The notes: a model not told the origin generated them from the sequence alone. A DNA stretch of 37,684 bases from Gemmatimonadaceae bacterium (GCA_025450035.1 JANWIF010000074.1:1-37684), one strand, 5' to 3'; positions 25,559 to 33,766 are shown, numbered from the stretch's first letter. Numbers and translations are program-made.

Positions 25559-26217
25559 CGCACCAGCTCCACGGGCGGGGGCGCCGACGCATCGTTAGAC
25601 GACGCGGCGAAAGCAGAATCGGCGCGATCGGGAAGGGCGGCGCCGCGGGCGGCATCGCCGTGGAGAAAGCGGTCGAGCAGCTGGTAGCCGTGCTCGGTGA
25701 GCGCGGATTCCGGATGAAACTGAACGCCGATCACGGGGTGCGTGCGGTGCTCGACGGCCATGATCTCCCCGTCGTCCGAAGTCGCGGTGACGCGCAGGGT
25801 GTTGGGAAGCGACGCGGGCGCAATGACGAGCGAGTGGTAGCGCGTGGCCGTGAACGGCGACGGGATGCCGGTGAAGATTCCGCTGCCGTCGTGATGAATG
25901 GCTGAGGTTTTTCCATGCATGGGGCGGCGGGCCCGCACGATCTCGGCGCCGTACGCGGAGCCGATGCACTGGTGGCCGAGGCAGACACCGAGGATGGGGA
26001 TCGCGGGGCCGAAGCGGCGTACTACGGCGGTGGAGATTCCTGCCTCGTTGGGCGAACATGGCCCCGGTGAGATGATGATACGTTCCGGTGCGAGTGTGGC
26101 GAGCTCTTCGAGCGATATGGCATCGTGTCGACGGACGACCGGCTCATTCCCCAACTCGCGCACGTAGCGGGCGAGGTTGTAGACAAACGAGTCGTAGTTG
26201 TCGATGAGGAGGATCAT
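25555..26217 (-). CDS. pabA: Aminodeoxychorismate synthase glutamine amidotransferase subunit
   Basis: PabA supplies ammonia from glutamine to PabB. The product is 220 residues. The class I amidotransferase motifs are clear: LLIDNYDSFVYNLARY at the N-terminus, IIISPGPCSPNEAG, the nucleophile cysteine in GVCLGHQCIG, and the catalytic His-Glu in FHPESALTEHG. A C-terminal tail of about 30 residues (ADSAFAASSNDAS) exceeds the family. The gene can serve anthranilate synthase as TrpG as well, but its neighbours are pabB and pabC. It overlaps pabC by a GTGA and starts 53 bases after the pabB stop, a gap that holds the second GT-rich repeat. Confidence 0.92.
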   Translation of the reverse strand: MILLIDNYDSFVYNLARYVRELGNEPVVRRHDAISLEELATLAPERIIISPGPCSPNEAGISTAVVRRFGPAIPILGVCLGHQCIGSAYGAEIVRARRPMHGKTSAIHHDGSGIFTGIPSPFTATRYHSLVIAPASLPNTLRVTATSDDGEIMAVEHRTHPVIGVQFHPESALTEHGYQLLDRFLHGDAARGAALPDRADSAFAASSNDASAPPPVELVR

Positions 26218-26225
26218 TAACAGCG

Positions 26226-26242
26226 GTGGTTGGTGGTTGGTG
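26226..26242 (+). repeat. 17-base GT-rich repeat, copy 2
   Basis: The same 17-mer as at 21839-21855 lies in the short gap between pabB and pabA. It continues into GGGTAGTGGG, so several G-pairs are available for a quadruplex. Function is unknown. Confidence 0.55.
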
Positions 26243-26270
26243 GGTAGTGGGCTGCACCGGAGGGCGGCAG

Positions 26271-27779
26271 TTAGGCGAAGGCATCGGGCGCGGCGGCCAG
26301 GGCATCGATGAGGGCGCGGGCCTTGTCGAGCGTTTCGCGATACTCCTGTTCGGGGTCCGAGTCGGCGACGATACCGCCGCCAACGCTAAAATACACCCGG
26401 TCGGCGAGGGCGAGATAGGTGCGAATGACGATGCTGGCGTCCAGGACACCGGTCGTGCCGAGGTAGACGACAGACCCGCAGTAGACGCCGCGTCGCGACG
26501 GTTCGAGCTCGGCAATAATCTCCATGGCGCGCACTTTGGGTGCGCCGGTGATGGAGCCGCCGGGGAAGGTGGCGGCGAGGAGGTCCACAGCGTCGTGGCC
26601 GACATCGAGCTCGCCGGTGATGGTGGACACGAGATGGTGCACGGTTGAATAGTGCTCTAGTGCGAATAATTCAGGCACACGGACCGTACCGGGGGCGCAG
26701 ACTCTGGAAAGATCGTTGCGGAGCAGGTCGACGATCATGAGGTTTTCCGCGCGATCCTTGACGCTGTCGGCGAGGGCGCGGCCGAGGGCGGCATCGTGGG
26801 CCGGGTGGATGCCGCGAGGGCGGGTGCCTTTGATCGGCCGTGCTTGGACGTGACCGGAGGCATCGAGTTGGAGAAATCGGTCGGGGGAAGCGCTCAGGAT
26901 GTGGAGCTCGCCGAAGTCGAGGTAGGCGGCGAACGGCGCCGGGTTGAGGGCGCGGAGGCGGGTGTAGAGGGACCAGGGCGATTCGTGCAGCGGCGCTTCG
27001 AGCCGCTGCGACACGTTGGCCTGGAAGATGTCGCCGGCGATGATGTATTCGCGCACGCGGGTCACGGCATCGAGGTAGCCACGGTGTGTGAACGACGATC
27101 GCAGACCACCGGTCGCGGCGGCACCGACTTCGGTCACCGGATACGATGGTGCGGCAGCGGCGGTCGAGCGGCGCGGCGTGGGCGGCGTCCTCCTGTCGGC
27201 GGCCGAAGCCGGCGCGCGCATCGCGGCGCGCATCGCGGCCCGCATCTCCTCGAGGCGTTGGGCAGCGCGCGCGCCGCGCGCGGATGCGGATTCGGGGATG
27301 CCCGTGGAGATGATCCAGGCGCGTCGAGCGGCGTGGTCCCAGGCGACGACACAATCGTAGATGCCGAGGAGCAGATCCGGGATGTCGAGATCGTCGAAGC
27401 GCGGCGCGGGGAGGCGCTCGAACACGCCACCGAAGTCGTAGCCGATATAGCCGGCAGCCCCACCCTGGAACGGCGGCAGATCCGGGATCTGATCGGTGCG
27501 GAAGGGCTCGAGCAGTCGCCTAACTTCCGCGAGGGCGTGCCCGGTGAGTGGGGTAACCGAGCGATCGCGGCGGTCGATCCGCTCGCTGCGGCCGTTCTTG
27601 CCGCGGACCACGATCGACGGATCGGCGGCGAGAAAGGAGTAGCGTCCGAGGCGGTGCGAGTCGTGGGCGTCAGCGCTATCGAGCAACAGCACAAACGGAC
27701 GGCCGAGGAGCGCGGCGCAGGCGTCGGCGGGGTCGGGAGCGGGGACGAGCTCTTCGACGAGCGGGAGCGCGGAGGTCAC
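26271..27779 (-). CDS. pabB: Aminodeoxychorismate synthase component I
   Basis: PabB converts chorismate to 4-amino-4-deoxychorismate with ammonia from PabA. I start at the GTG at 27779, giving 502 residues. The chorismate-binding domain occupies the C-terminal half. The motif PIKGTRPRG has the lysine that distinguishes PabB from anthranilate synthase (PIAGT). Further motifs are ENLMIVDLLRNDLSRV, FPGGSITGAPKVRAMEII and YCGSVVYLG. The N-terminal half has an Ala/Arg-rich insertion (MRAAMRAAMRAPASAADRR). The start overlaps the stop of the DHPS-like gene. The stop codon is part of a GTTAGGC motif. Confidence 0.91.
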   Translation of the reverse strand: MTSALPLVEELVPAPDPADACAALLGRPFVLLLDSADAHDSHRLGRYSFLAADPSIVVRGKNGRSERIDRRDRSVTPLTGHALAEVRRLLEPFRTDQIPDLPPFQGGAAGYIGYDFGGVFERLPAPRFDDLDIPDLLLGIYDCVVAWDHAARRAWIISTGIPESASARGARAAQRLEEMRAAMRAAMRAPASAADRRTPPTPRRSTAAAAPSYPVTEVGAAATGGLRSSFTHRGYLDAVTRVREYIIAGDIFQANVSQRLEAPLHESPWSLYTRLRALNPAPFAAYLDFGELHILSASPDRFLQLDASGHVQARPIKGTRPRGIHPAHDAALGRALADSVKDRAENLMIVDLLRNDLSRVCAPGTVRVPELFALEHYSTVHHLVSTITGELDVGHDAVDLLAATFPGGSITGAPKVRAMEIIAELEPSRRGVYCGSVVYLGTTGVLDASIVIRTYLALADRVYFSVGGGIVADSDPEQEYRETLDKARALIDALAAAPDAFA

Positions 27780-29263
27780 GGCTGGCGTTCGTCGAGGGGG
27801 TCGCCGGACGGGCGGGCGGGGGCGGCGCGCTCGGGGCGCTCGGTGCGCGCCGAGCGTTGCGTTAGGCGGACATGTTCGGCGACCGGATCGTCGGGCGGGG
27901 TGAGGTAGCCCCAATTCAGCGTGCCTTCCTGGCGATAGGTCTTGCCGAGCGTGATGGCCAATTTCGCCTTCGCGAGCTCCTTGCCCAAGTAGAACGCGTG
28001 CGTCGCTTCGCTGACGCCTAACTGGTTGAAGATCTCCTGGATGTCCGTTCCGCGAACGAAGAGATCGCGATTCAGCACCGTGATCGTGTCGCGGTCGGTG
28101 AAGATGCGAAAATTCGGATCGGTGATGCGCGATTGCAGGTCGCGCAATTCTGCTTCAGTGTAGGTGAGGATCTTGGCGTCGGTAATAGTGACCAGGCGGT
28201 CGTCGACGCGTTTGGGGACAACCTTGTTGTGGACCGCGTAGTGCATGAGGCGGCGGGCGATGTCGATCTCGCGCACCGCGCCGTGTGCCCACCCGATGAC
28301 CTCGGTGGTGAGCACCATGTGCACGCCAAGCTCCTGGCAGATGCCAACGAGGATCGCGTTCACGCCCGTGCTGTCGGCGGCGGTGAGCTCGGTGAGGTTG
28401 CCGATGCCCATCATCATCTCGGCGTCGGGATACCGGCGGCGCGTCTCGATGTAGCGCGCGAGGGAAGCGGCAAATCCGAATCCGATGGGCTCGATGACCG
28501 GATCGATGAGAAAGGGGACGTCCCACTTCCGCAGCAAGGCGATGCTCGGCTCGAGCGTGTCGAGCGAGCCGCCGAAGTCGGGAATGACGACCACGCGAAC
28601 GCCGCGTCCGGAGAGTTCGCGCGCGACGTCGAGATTTGTGGAGTTGACGCTAAGTACCAGCGACGCGCCGGCGTGTACCGCGGTGAGAATCTCGTCGCGG
28701 TCGAAACTGTCGATGCTGACGCGTAGGCCGGTGTCCACGAGCTCGCGCACGACCGCACCGAGCGCGGGGAACGCGAGACCCGGCGTGCAGCCGATATCGA
28801 TGTAGTCCGCCCCGGAGGCGCGGTAGCGTTGGGCGTCGGCCTGTATCTCGTTTCGGGACACCCGTGGTGCGTTGTTGATCTCGGCGAGGATCTCGATGTC
28901 CCAGGCACCATAGTCGCGCTGCAGCGCCGCGTGTCCGAAGTATTCTGGGATTTCTCGCACGTCCTTCGGACCCTTCTCCACGCGGACGCCTGCGGGTTTG
29001 CTGATGACCGAGGTGTCGCCCTCACATAGGCCTGGAATGAGGACGAGGTCGGTCCCCTGGGGGAGAGGAACCTGGAGGAAGCGCGCGATCCACGGCGTGG
29101 TCATGAGCGCCGCGACCGTGATGTGCATGACTGCCACGTCGCAGGCGAATGACGGCGCCATGCGCTCGAGCGTTTGGCGCAGCGCGGGCTCGGCCAGCCG
29201 TCCGGTGACGAAAAGGACGCGTGACGGTTGGCCTAGCGGGGGAGCGGACGTGGGCGCGGTCAC
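27776..29263 (-). CDS. Dihydropteroate-synthase-related protein
   Basis: The product is 495 residues, much longer than folate-type DHPS (about 280). The central TIM-barrel segment (SGADYIDIGCTPG, SIDSFDRDEILTAVHAGASLVLSVNST, then FLIDPVIEPIGFG) is flanked by an N-terminal domain (RVLFVTGRLAEPALR) and a long C-terminal domain. This is the layout of the archaeal-like DHPS-related family found with H4MPT genes, where it is thought to condense the pterin and the beta-RFAP-derived moiety. It starts with GTG at 29263, 16 bases after the carbinolamine dehydratase gene, and overlaps pabB. The reaction is inferred from family and context. Confidence 0.85.
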   Translation of the reverse strand: MTAPTSAPPLGQPSRVLFVTGRLAEPALRQTLERMAPSFACDVAVMHITVAALMTTPWIARFLQVPLPQGTDLVLIPGLCEGDTSVISKPAGVRVEKGPKDVREIPEYFGHAALQRDYGAWDIEILAEINNAPRVSRNEIQADAQRYRASGADYIDIGCTPGLAFPALGAVVRELVDTGLRVSIDSFDRDEILTAVHAGASLVLSVNSTNLDVARELSGRGVRVVVIPDFGGSLDTLEPSIALLRKWDVPFLIDPVIEPIGFGFAASLARYIETRRRYPDAEMMMGIGNLTELTAADSTGVNAILVGICQELGVHMVLTTEVIGWAHGAVREIDIARRLMHYAVHNKVVPKRVDDRLVTITDAKILTYTEAELRDLQSRITDPNFRIFTDRDTITVLNRDLFVRGTDIQEIFNQLGVSEATHAFYLGKELAKAKLAITLGKTYRQEGTLNWGYLTPPDDPVAEHVRLTQRSARTERPERAAPARPSGDPLDERQP

Positions 29264-29279
29264 GAGGGTTTCCGGAACG

Positions 29280-29639
29280 CTACTTGGTATCGCCGCCCCG
29301 CACGAACTTATTCGGTGTTCCCTCGAGCGGCGCTCCGGACGGGCGCCACAGCGCGACGTCCTCGATGCGGCGGGCGAGCGCGAAGTCCTTGTCGGTGATT
29401 CCGCCGGCGCTGTGCGTGTTGAGCTTGACCCACACTTTGGCCCAGGTCACGGCGAGATCCGGGTGATGGTAGGCCGCTTCGGCGACGTACGCGATGGCAT
29501 TGACGAGCATGAGGGTGGTGGGCCAGCCATCGGTCTTGTACTGGCGGCGAATCCAGCCGTCCTCGTAGTACCAGCCGGGCAGCTCGGTGAGCTTGGCGGC
29601 GATCTGCTCGTCGGTGTAGGTGCTTTCCTTCGTGGCCAT
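29280..29639 (-). CDS. Pterin-4a-carbinolamine dehydratase-like protein
   Basis: The product is 119 residues from the ATG at 29639 with GGGAGG upstream. The motif AYHHPDLAVTWAKVWVKLNTHSAGGITDKDFALA contains the HHPD and THxxGG residues of the PCD active site. PCD enzymes dehydrate 4a-hydroxy-tetrahydropterins. In H4MPT gene clusters a PCD-like protein is often present and its role may be in pterin handling. It lies 70 bases after the SDR gene and 16 bases before the DHPS-like gene, in one operon. Confidence 0.92.
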   Translation of the reverse strand: MATKESTYTDEQIAAKLTELPGWYYEDGWIRRQYKTDGWPTTLMLVNAIAYVAEAAYHHPDLAVTWAKVWVKLNTHSAGGITDKDFALARRIEDVALWRPSGAPLEGTPNKFVRGGDTK

Positions 29640-29709
29640 GGTCGGCCTCCCAGGGGGTGGTGGTGCCGGATCGGGGCCGGCGACCTTGATTCGCGACTCG
29701 TTAGGCGGG

Positions 29710-30525
29710 CTACATGACGACTCCGCCGCCAATGAGCAGCATCTGTCCGGTGAGGAACGATGCGTGTGCCGAGGCGAGAAACACCGCGGCGCAGGCGACA
29801 TCCTCGGGCGTGCCCCAGCGCGCGAGGGGTGTCGACTGCGCCACGCGCCTCTTGCGCTCCGGATCGAGCTCGCTGCCGAACTCGGTTTCGATCCAACCCG
29901 GCGCCAGGATGTTCACGCGAATCCGAGGGGCGAGAGAACGCGCGAGCGATTTGCTGAAGCTGAGCACGCCGCCTTTGACCGCTGCGAACATTTCCGGATT
30001 ACGTCCGGGCATACCGGTAAGGACGTGATCCCAGCTCATGTTGAGAATGACGCCGCCGGTCGATTGATCGCGCATGATTCGCGCCGCTTCCCAGGAGCCG
30101 AGGATGGTGCCGCGGAGGTCGATGGAGAGTAGCGTGTCCAGTTTTTCGATATCAGAAATGGTGGACGCGTCTCCGGTGAGGATATCGGCGCCGGCGTTGT
30201 TGATCCACACGTCGACCCGCTCGAAGGTGCGCTGGATGGCGGCACCGAGCGCGCCAATGGAGGCGGGATCGGCGACCTCGAGTTGAAACACGTGGGCACG
30301 GCGACCTGTTCGCTCGACCTCGGCGGCTACGCCGCGGGCGTCCCGCTCGCCTGTTCGGTAGGTGATGGCGAGATTTGCACCGGCGTTGGCCGCCGCGAGG
30401 GCGATCGCGCGGCCAATGCCAGTGGAGGCACCGGTGACCACAACAGTCGCGCCGGCCAGCGCCCCCCCCACCCCCCCTCCCGCGGCGCCAGGCGGTCGCG
30501 AATCGCCGCTGGAACGTTCGCTCAA
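29710..30525 (-). CDS. Short-chain dehydrogenase with Phe in place of the catalytic Tyr
   Basis: I start at a TTG at 30525 because GGAGG lies exactly seven bases upstream; the frame extends 16 codons further to another TTG. The product is 271 residues. The Rossmann motif TGASTGIG (31-38), NNAG (109-112) and S164 are present. The position normally occupied by the catalytic tyrosine of YxxxK is F180 (F-AAV-K184), so the usual proton donor is missing. The N-terminal tail is glycine- and proline-rich (residues 10-22, G-tract). It sits at the head of the pterin operon, so a pterin reductase role, as in FolM, is possible but the Phe makes the chemistry uncertain. Confidence 0.78.
   Translation of the reverse strand: MSERSSGDSRPPGAAGGGVGGALAGATVVVTGASTGIGRAIALAAANAGANLAITYRTGERDARGVAAEVERTGRRAHVFQLEVADPASIGALGAAIQRTFERVDVWINNAGADILTGDASTISDIEKLDTLLSIDLRGTILGSWEAARIMRDQSTGGVILNMSWDHVLTGMPGRNPEMFAAVKGGVLSFSKSLARSLAPRIRVNILAPGWIETEFGSELDPERKRRVAQSTPLARWGTPEDVACAAVFLASAHASFLTGQMLLIGGGVVM
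30462..30481 (-). repeat. G-tract in the SDR start region
   Basis: C8-A-C7-T-CCC on the plus strand (G-rich on the minus strand) lies at the 5' end of the SDR gene and encodes its glycine-rich N-terminal tail. It is a candidate quadruplex near the start. Confidence 0.55.
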
Positions 30526-30529
30526 CCGG

Positions 30530-30558
30530 TTGCCTCCGCGCGTCGGGGTCCGTAGAGT
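30530..30558 (+). promoter_or_regulatory. Possible mfnB promoter
   Basis: TTGCCT (30530-30535) and TAGAGT (30553-30558) are separated by 17 bases and lie about 64 bases before mfnB. Each hexamer matches the consensus at four of six positions. The site overlaps the ribosome binding region of the divergent SDR gene. Confidence 0.3.
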
Positions 30559-30621
30559 AGCCGAAGAGGGCAAGGTACCGTTAGCTATCGGTGGGTTACA
30601 AGGGGGACGGAGGTCGATCTC

Positions 30622-31407
30622 GTGCGGCTATTGGTGAGTGTGGCAAACGCGGACGATGCACGCTCGGCGCTGGCAGGCGGTGCCGACATCATCGACGCTA
30701 AAGATCCCACGACGGGTGCGTTGGGCGCCGTGCGGCCGGCCGTATTGCGCGAGATCGTGCGCACAGTAGCCGGGGAACGGCCGGTAAGCGCGGCGCTCGG
30801 CGACGTCTTGGACAAGCGGGAAACGGAACTGGCGGCGCGATGTGCCGCGTCCGAACGGGTGGCGTATCTGAAGATTGGATTTGCAGGGGTGGATGACGTG
30901 GAGCGCGTGGAGGGGCTGATCGCGGCAGCCGTGCGGGGAGCGACTATGGTGAGCGGCAGTGTCGGTGTGATCGCAGTGGCGTACGCCGATGCCACCCGGG
31001 TGGGCAGTGTCGCGCCCGGTCTAGTGCTGGAGGCCGCGGAGCAGGCGGGGGCAATGGGAGTACTCCTCGACACGGCCATCAAAGGCGACGGAGGCTTGTT
31101 CGCCACGATGAGAGCTGCGGAGGTAGGCATGTGGATAAGGGCGGCGCACGCCGCGGCGCACACGGCCGCCATTGCGGGAGGGTTGTCGGCGTCTGACCTC
31201 ACGACGGTGCGTGTGCTCGGGGCAGATGTCGCAGGTGTGCGGAACGCGGCGTGTGAAGGCGGGCGTGCGGGACGGGTGACGCGCGAGCGCGTGTCGGCGT
31301 TGGCGCTCTCGGCGGGTCAGCGGAGCTGGCCGGGGGTGGAGATCGCCGGGCGACGAGGGGAGGAATTCGTGCCCCGCGATCTCACGTTGCCCGCAACGCT
31401 TCCGTAA
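30622..31407 (+). CDS. mfnB: (5-formylfuran-3-yl)methyl phosphate synthase
   Basis: MfnB builds the furan ring of methanofuran from two glyceraldehyde 3-phosphate molecules. The product is 261 residues from the GTG at 30622, preceded by GGAGG at 30609-30613. The N-terminus LLVSVANADDARSALAGGADIIDAKDPTTGALGA carries K27, which is the position of the Schiff-base lysine of Methanocaldococcus MfnB, and K154 falls near the second conserved lysine (around 155). The TIM-barrel length is right. The gene is divergent from the SDR operon and its 3' end overlaps mfnE on the other strand by 26 bases. Together with mfnE and mfnF it indicates methanofuran or methylofuran synthesis. Confidence 0.9.
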   Translation: MRLLVSVANADDARSALAGGADIIDAKDPTTGALGAVRPAVLREIVRTVAGERPVSAALGDVLDKRETELAARCAASERVAYLKIGFAGVDDVERVEGLIAAAVRGATMVSGSVGVIAVAYADATRVGSVAPGLVLEAAEQAGAMGVLLDTAIKGDGGLFATMRAAEVGMWIRAAHAAAHTAAIAGGLSASDLTTVRVLGADVAGVRNAACEGGRAGRVTRERVSALALSAGQRSWPGVEIAGRRGEEFVPRDLTLPATLP

Positions 31408-31948
31408 GGCCGGCCGCATCGGCGATCACGACGCGAACGGAGGGTGGAAGGGCACGTTCGAAGTACGCGTCCACGAGCGCGGCCCGATCACCGACGACAG
31501 GCTTCACGAGGACCAGTCGCTGTGCGCCAAGGTCGCCGGCCATCCAGGCGGCGATGCTGTCGCTGGTGACATCCCAGGAATGCGGCAACGGATCGCGGGC
31601 GCGCAGCCAGCGATATGGCGCAAGGACCGGCAGGCGGCTATGCATCAACGCGCCGGTGATTTCCGCCGGATGCTCGACGATGCGGGTCCGGGTGCTGCGC
31701 GAGGCGAACAGGTGGGCGTGCTGATCCATGCCGAGGATCGCCATCCAGTGCGCGGCGTCCTGAGAAATGCCTAACGCAGCATCCACCCGGCGAACCGTCT
31801 CGGCGAATGGGCCCCCTCCGGGAAGCACCACCAGACCGTCCCCGCGCGCGACCGCGCTTTCGAGCGCGCGCGCGGCGAGGTCGAGCGATCCGCGGGTGGC
31901 GAGCAGCGCGCCGCCGATCTTGACGACGGTATCGATGCGCGGGCTCAC
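31382..31948 (-). CDS. mfnE: Amino-acid-kinase-family aminomethylfuran phosphate kinase
   Basis: MfnE phosphorylates the aminomethylfuran intermediate so that it can be coupled to the tyramine or tyrosine part. The product is 188 residues. The kinase motifs are TVVKIGGALL, VLPGGGPFAETVRRVD, and HWMAILGMDQHAHLFA, then a C-terminal RLVLVKPVVGD. The size is smaller than typical amino acid kinases but matches MfnE. It starts with a GTG at 31948 that overlaps the mfnF stop (GTGA), so mfnF and mfnE are coupled. The MfnE name rests on this neighbourhood. Confidence 0.82.
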   Translation of the reverse strand: MSPRIDTVVKIGGALLATRGSLDLAARALESAVARGDGLVVLPGGGPFAETVRRVDAALGISQDAAHWMAILGMDQHAHLFASRSTRTRIVEHPAEITGALMHSRLPVLAPYRWLRARDPLPHSWDVTSDSIAAWMAGDLGAQRLVLVKPVVGDRAALVDAYFERALPPSVRVVIADAAGLTEALRAT

Positions 31949-32967
31949 GGCTGGTCGCGCGACGCGAGGAGCAGGGCCACCGCCGCCGCGGGCGCCGCGC
32001 GCGCGGCGGCGGTGCCTAACAGGTCGGCGAGATCTGCGACGGGAGCGCCCATGAGCGAGGCAGCGCGGCGGGCGAGGAACGCACCGATACCGGCGGCAAC
32101 GACGGGAAGGGCGGCGTCGGGACCCCGCACGCGCGCCAGCGCGCGAGCGGTACGCGACACCTGCGCGGTCGCGACGTGACGGGCGATGTCATCGATCGCT
32201 CGGTCATCGAGCAGCTCGCGATCGGCACACACGATCCGCGCGAGGCGCTCGCGCACGAACTCTCTTGTGACTGGCCGGCCGTCGGGTGTGGGGGTGGTGT
32301 AGTCGCCTTCCGGGAGGTCGCCGAGCCAGGTGTGCACATCACCCGACAGGGCGAACGATTCCGCGGACACGCCGGCCATGTGTGTGCCGAGTGGCACCTC
32401 TTGCACGATCGCTTCGACTGGCGTGCGAACCGCTCCTAGGTAGAGCAGCTCCGCCGTCGAGAGGCGCTGAGGGTCCGAGTGGCCCCGCGCGGCTACGAGA
32501 CCGCGGGCGAGAGGAATTATGTCCGTGGTGGTGGATCCTATGTCGACCAGGATCGCATCTGGCCAGGCGTGGGCAACGATGGATGCGGTAGCGTGCCAGT
32601 TGGACGCAGCGACGCGCATGGGATTGGCGCGCGCATCGGCTGTCGGAAGGAAAGTTCCATCGACGGTGTAGACGTGGATCGGCGCGCCGAGGAACGCGCG
32701 GTCAAGAGCGTCGAGCACAAACGCGACACCTTCGCGCTTCGTACGAAAGAGCTGCGAGAGTTCGGCGGTCATGGTGACCGCGTGGGCTGTGTCACCAGAT
32801 AGTGACATCGACTTCGCGAGACTCTGTAGGTGCCCGACGAGCGCGGCAGGACTACGTTGGATCTCGAACGGCTTCGACTGCGCGTTGGTGACGCGACCCC
32901 CGACTACCGTGGCGCACTTGATGTTGACGCCACCGACGTCCCATCCAGCCACCAATGGCGGCGTCAT
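31945..32967 (-). CDS. mfnF: MfnF-like ASKHA protein of H4MPT-linked C1 transfer
   Basis: MfnF joins the activated aminomethylfuran to glutamyl-tyramine (tyrosine in bacterial methylofuran). I start at the ATG at 32967 (MTPPLVAGWDVGGVNIKCATV), giving 340 residues. The nucleotide-binding motifs of the hydantoinase/ASKHA fold are present: AGWDVGGVNIK and VDIGSTTTDIIPL. Related bacterial proteins are annotated as H4MPT-linked C1 transfer pathway proteins. The gene is divergent from the HisA-like gene with only 26 bases between the starts, so one or both promoters lie inside coding DNA. No Shine-Dalgarno sequence is seen. Confidence 0.87.
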   Translation of the reverse strand: MTPPLVAGWDVGGVNIKCATVVGGRVTNAQSKPFEIQRSPAALVGHLQSLAKSMSLSGDTAHAVTMTAELSQLFRTKREGVAFVLDALDRAFLGAPIHVYTVDGTFLPTADARANPMRVAASNWHATASIVAHAWPDAILVDIGSTTTDIIPLARGLVAARGHSDPQRLSTAELLYLGAVRTPVEAIVQEVPLGTHMAGVSAESFALSGDVHTWLGDLPEGDYTTPTPDGRPVTREFVRERLARIVCADRELLDDRAIDDIARHVATAQVSRTARALARVRGPDAALPVVAAGIGAFLARRAASLMGAPVADLADLLGTAAARAAPAAAVALLLASRDQP

Positions 32968-32993
32968 ACGATGTGCCCGGAGAAGGAGACGCG

Positions 32994-33737
32994 ATGCAAG
33001 TGATCCCGGTGCTCGATCTGCTGGAGGGGCGCGCCGTACACGCGCGGGGTGGGGTGCGAGGTCGATATGCGCCGCTCGTCTCGCAACTTGCGCGCGGCGC
33101 GCTCGCCGGCGACGCGCGCGCGATCGGGAAGGCGTACCATACGAAGCTTGGCGCTCGCTCGACCTACGTCGCAGATTTGGATGCGATTGGCGGAAGCGAA
33201 CCGCAATGGGATCTCGTGCGCGAGTTGTCGGACGGAGGAGTGCACATCTGGATCGACGCCGGCATTGCGTGTGCGAAAAGCGCCGAGGCATGGGCTGCAC
33301 TGGCCGGCATCGAGCTGGTGGTTGTTGGGTTGGAGACGTTGCCGGGTCTCGAGGCACTGAATGAGATCGTCGCGGGAGCATCGGAGAAGCGGGTGGCGTT
33401 CAGCCTGGATCTGCGCGATGGCCAACTCGTGTCGAGGGCGCCGGCTCTCTGTCATCGGTACCCCGAGGAGGTGGCGGCAATGGCGGCCGATGCTGGAGCG
33501 GCCTGCGTCATCGTCCTCGACCTGGGTCGTGTGGGGAGTGGCGCCGGGGTAGACGAGTTGTTGCTGGGGAGGATCGCGCGTGAGATCCCCGACGTCGAGC
33601 TGGTGGCGGGCGGAGGGATAAGCGCGGTAGGCGAGTTGCGGCGGTTGGCCACGTTGGGTGCGCATGGTGTACTTATTGGCAGTGCGCTCCACGACGGGCG
33701 GATAGGGCGGCTCGAGATTGACGGCATGGCGGGATGA
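32994..33737 (+). CDS. HisA/HisF-related TIM-barrel protein
   Basis: The product is 247 residues from the ATG at 32994, with AAGGAG upstream. It resembles HisA (MQVIPVLDLLEGRAVHARGG, then VSRAPALCHRYPEEVA and VELVAGGGISAVGELRRL) but lacks the full histidine-pathway context. HisA-related proteins of this type are a recurrent element of methylotroph and archaeal H4MPT gene sets, where the role is not defined. It is the only plus-strand gene between mfnF and the terminator at 33767. A true HisA cannot be ruled out from sequence alone. Confidence 0.82.
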   Translation: MQVIPVLDLLEGRAVHARGGVRGRYAPLVSQLARGALAGDARAIGKAYHTKLGARSTYVADLDAIGGSEPQWDLVRELSDGGVHIWIDAGIACAKSAEAWAALAGIELVVVGLETLPGLEALNEIVAGASEKRVAFSLDLRDGQLVSRAPALCHRYPEEVAAMAADAGAACVIVLDLGRVGSGAGVDELLLGRIAREIPDVELVAGGGISAVGELRRLATLGAHGVLIGSALHDGRIGRLEIDGMAG

Positions 33738-33766
33738 CGGCGAGCAACTCGCGTTCCCGCGAAATG

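Noticed and set aside
26271..27779. Anthranilate synthase component I (TrpE)
   Set aside because: The motif is PIKGT, not PIAGT, and pabC and H4MPT genes are adjacent.
26796..27908. 370-codon plus-strand open frame opposite pabB
   Set aside because: Gly/Arg/Glu-rich antisense frame without a ribosome binding site; pabB is unambiguous.
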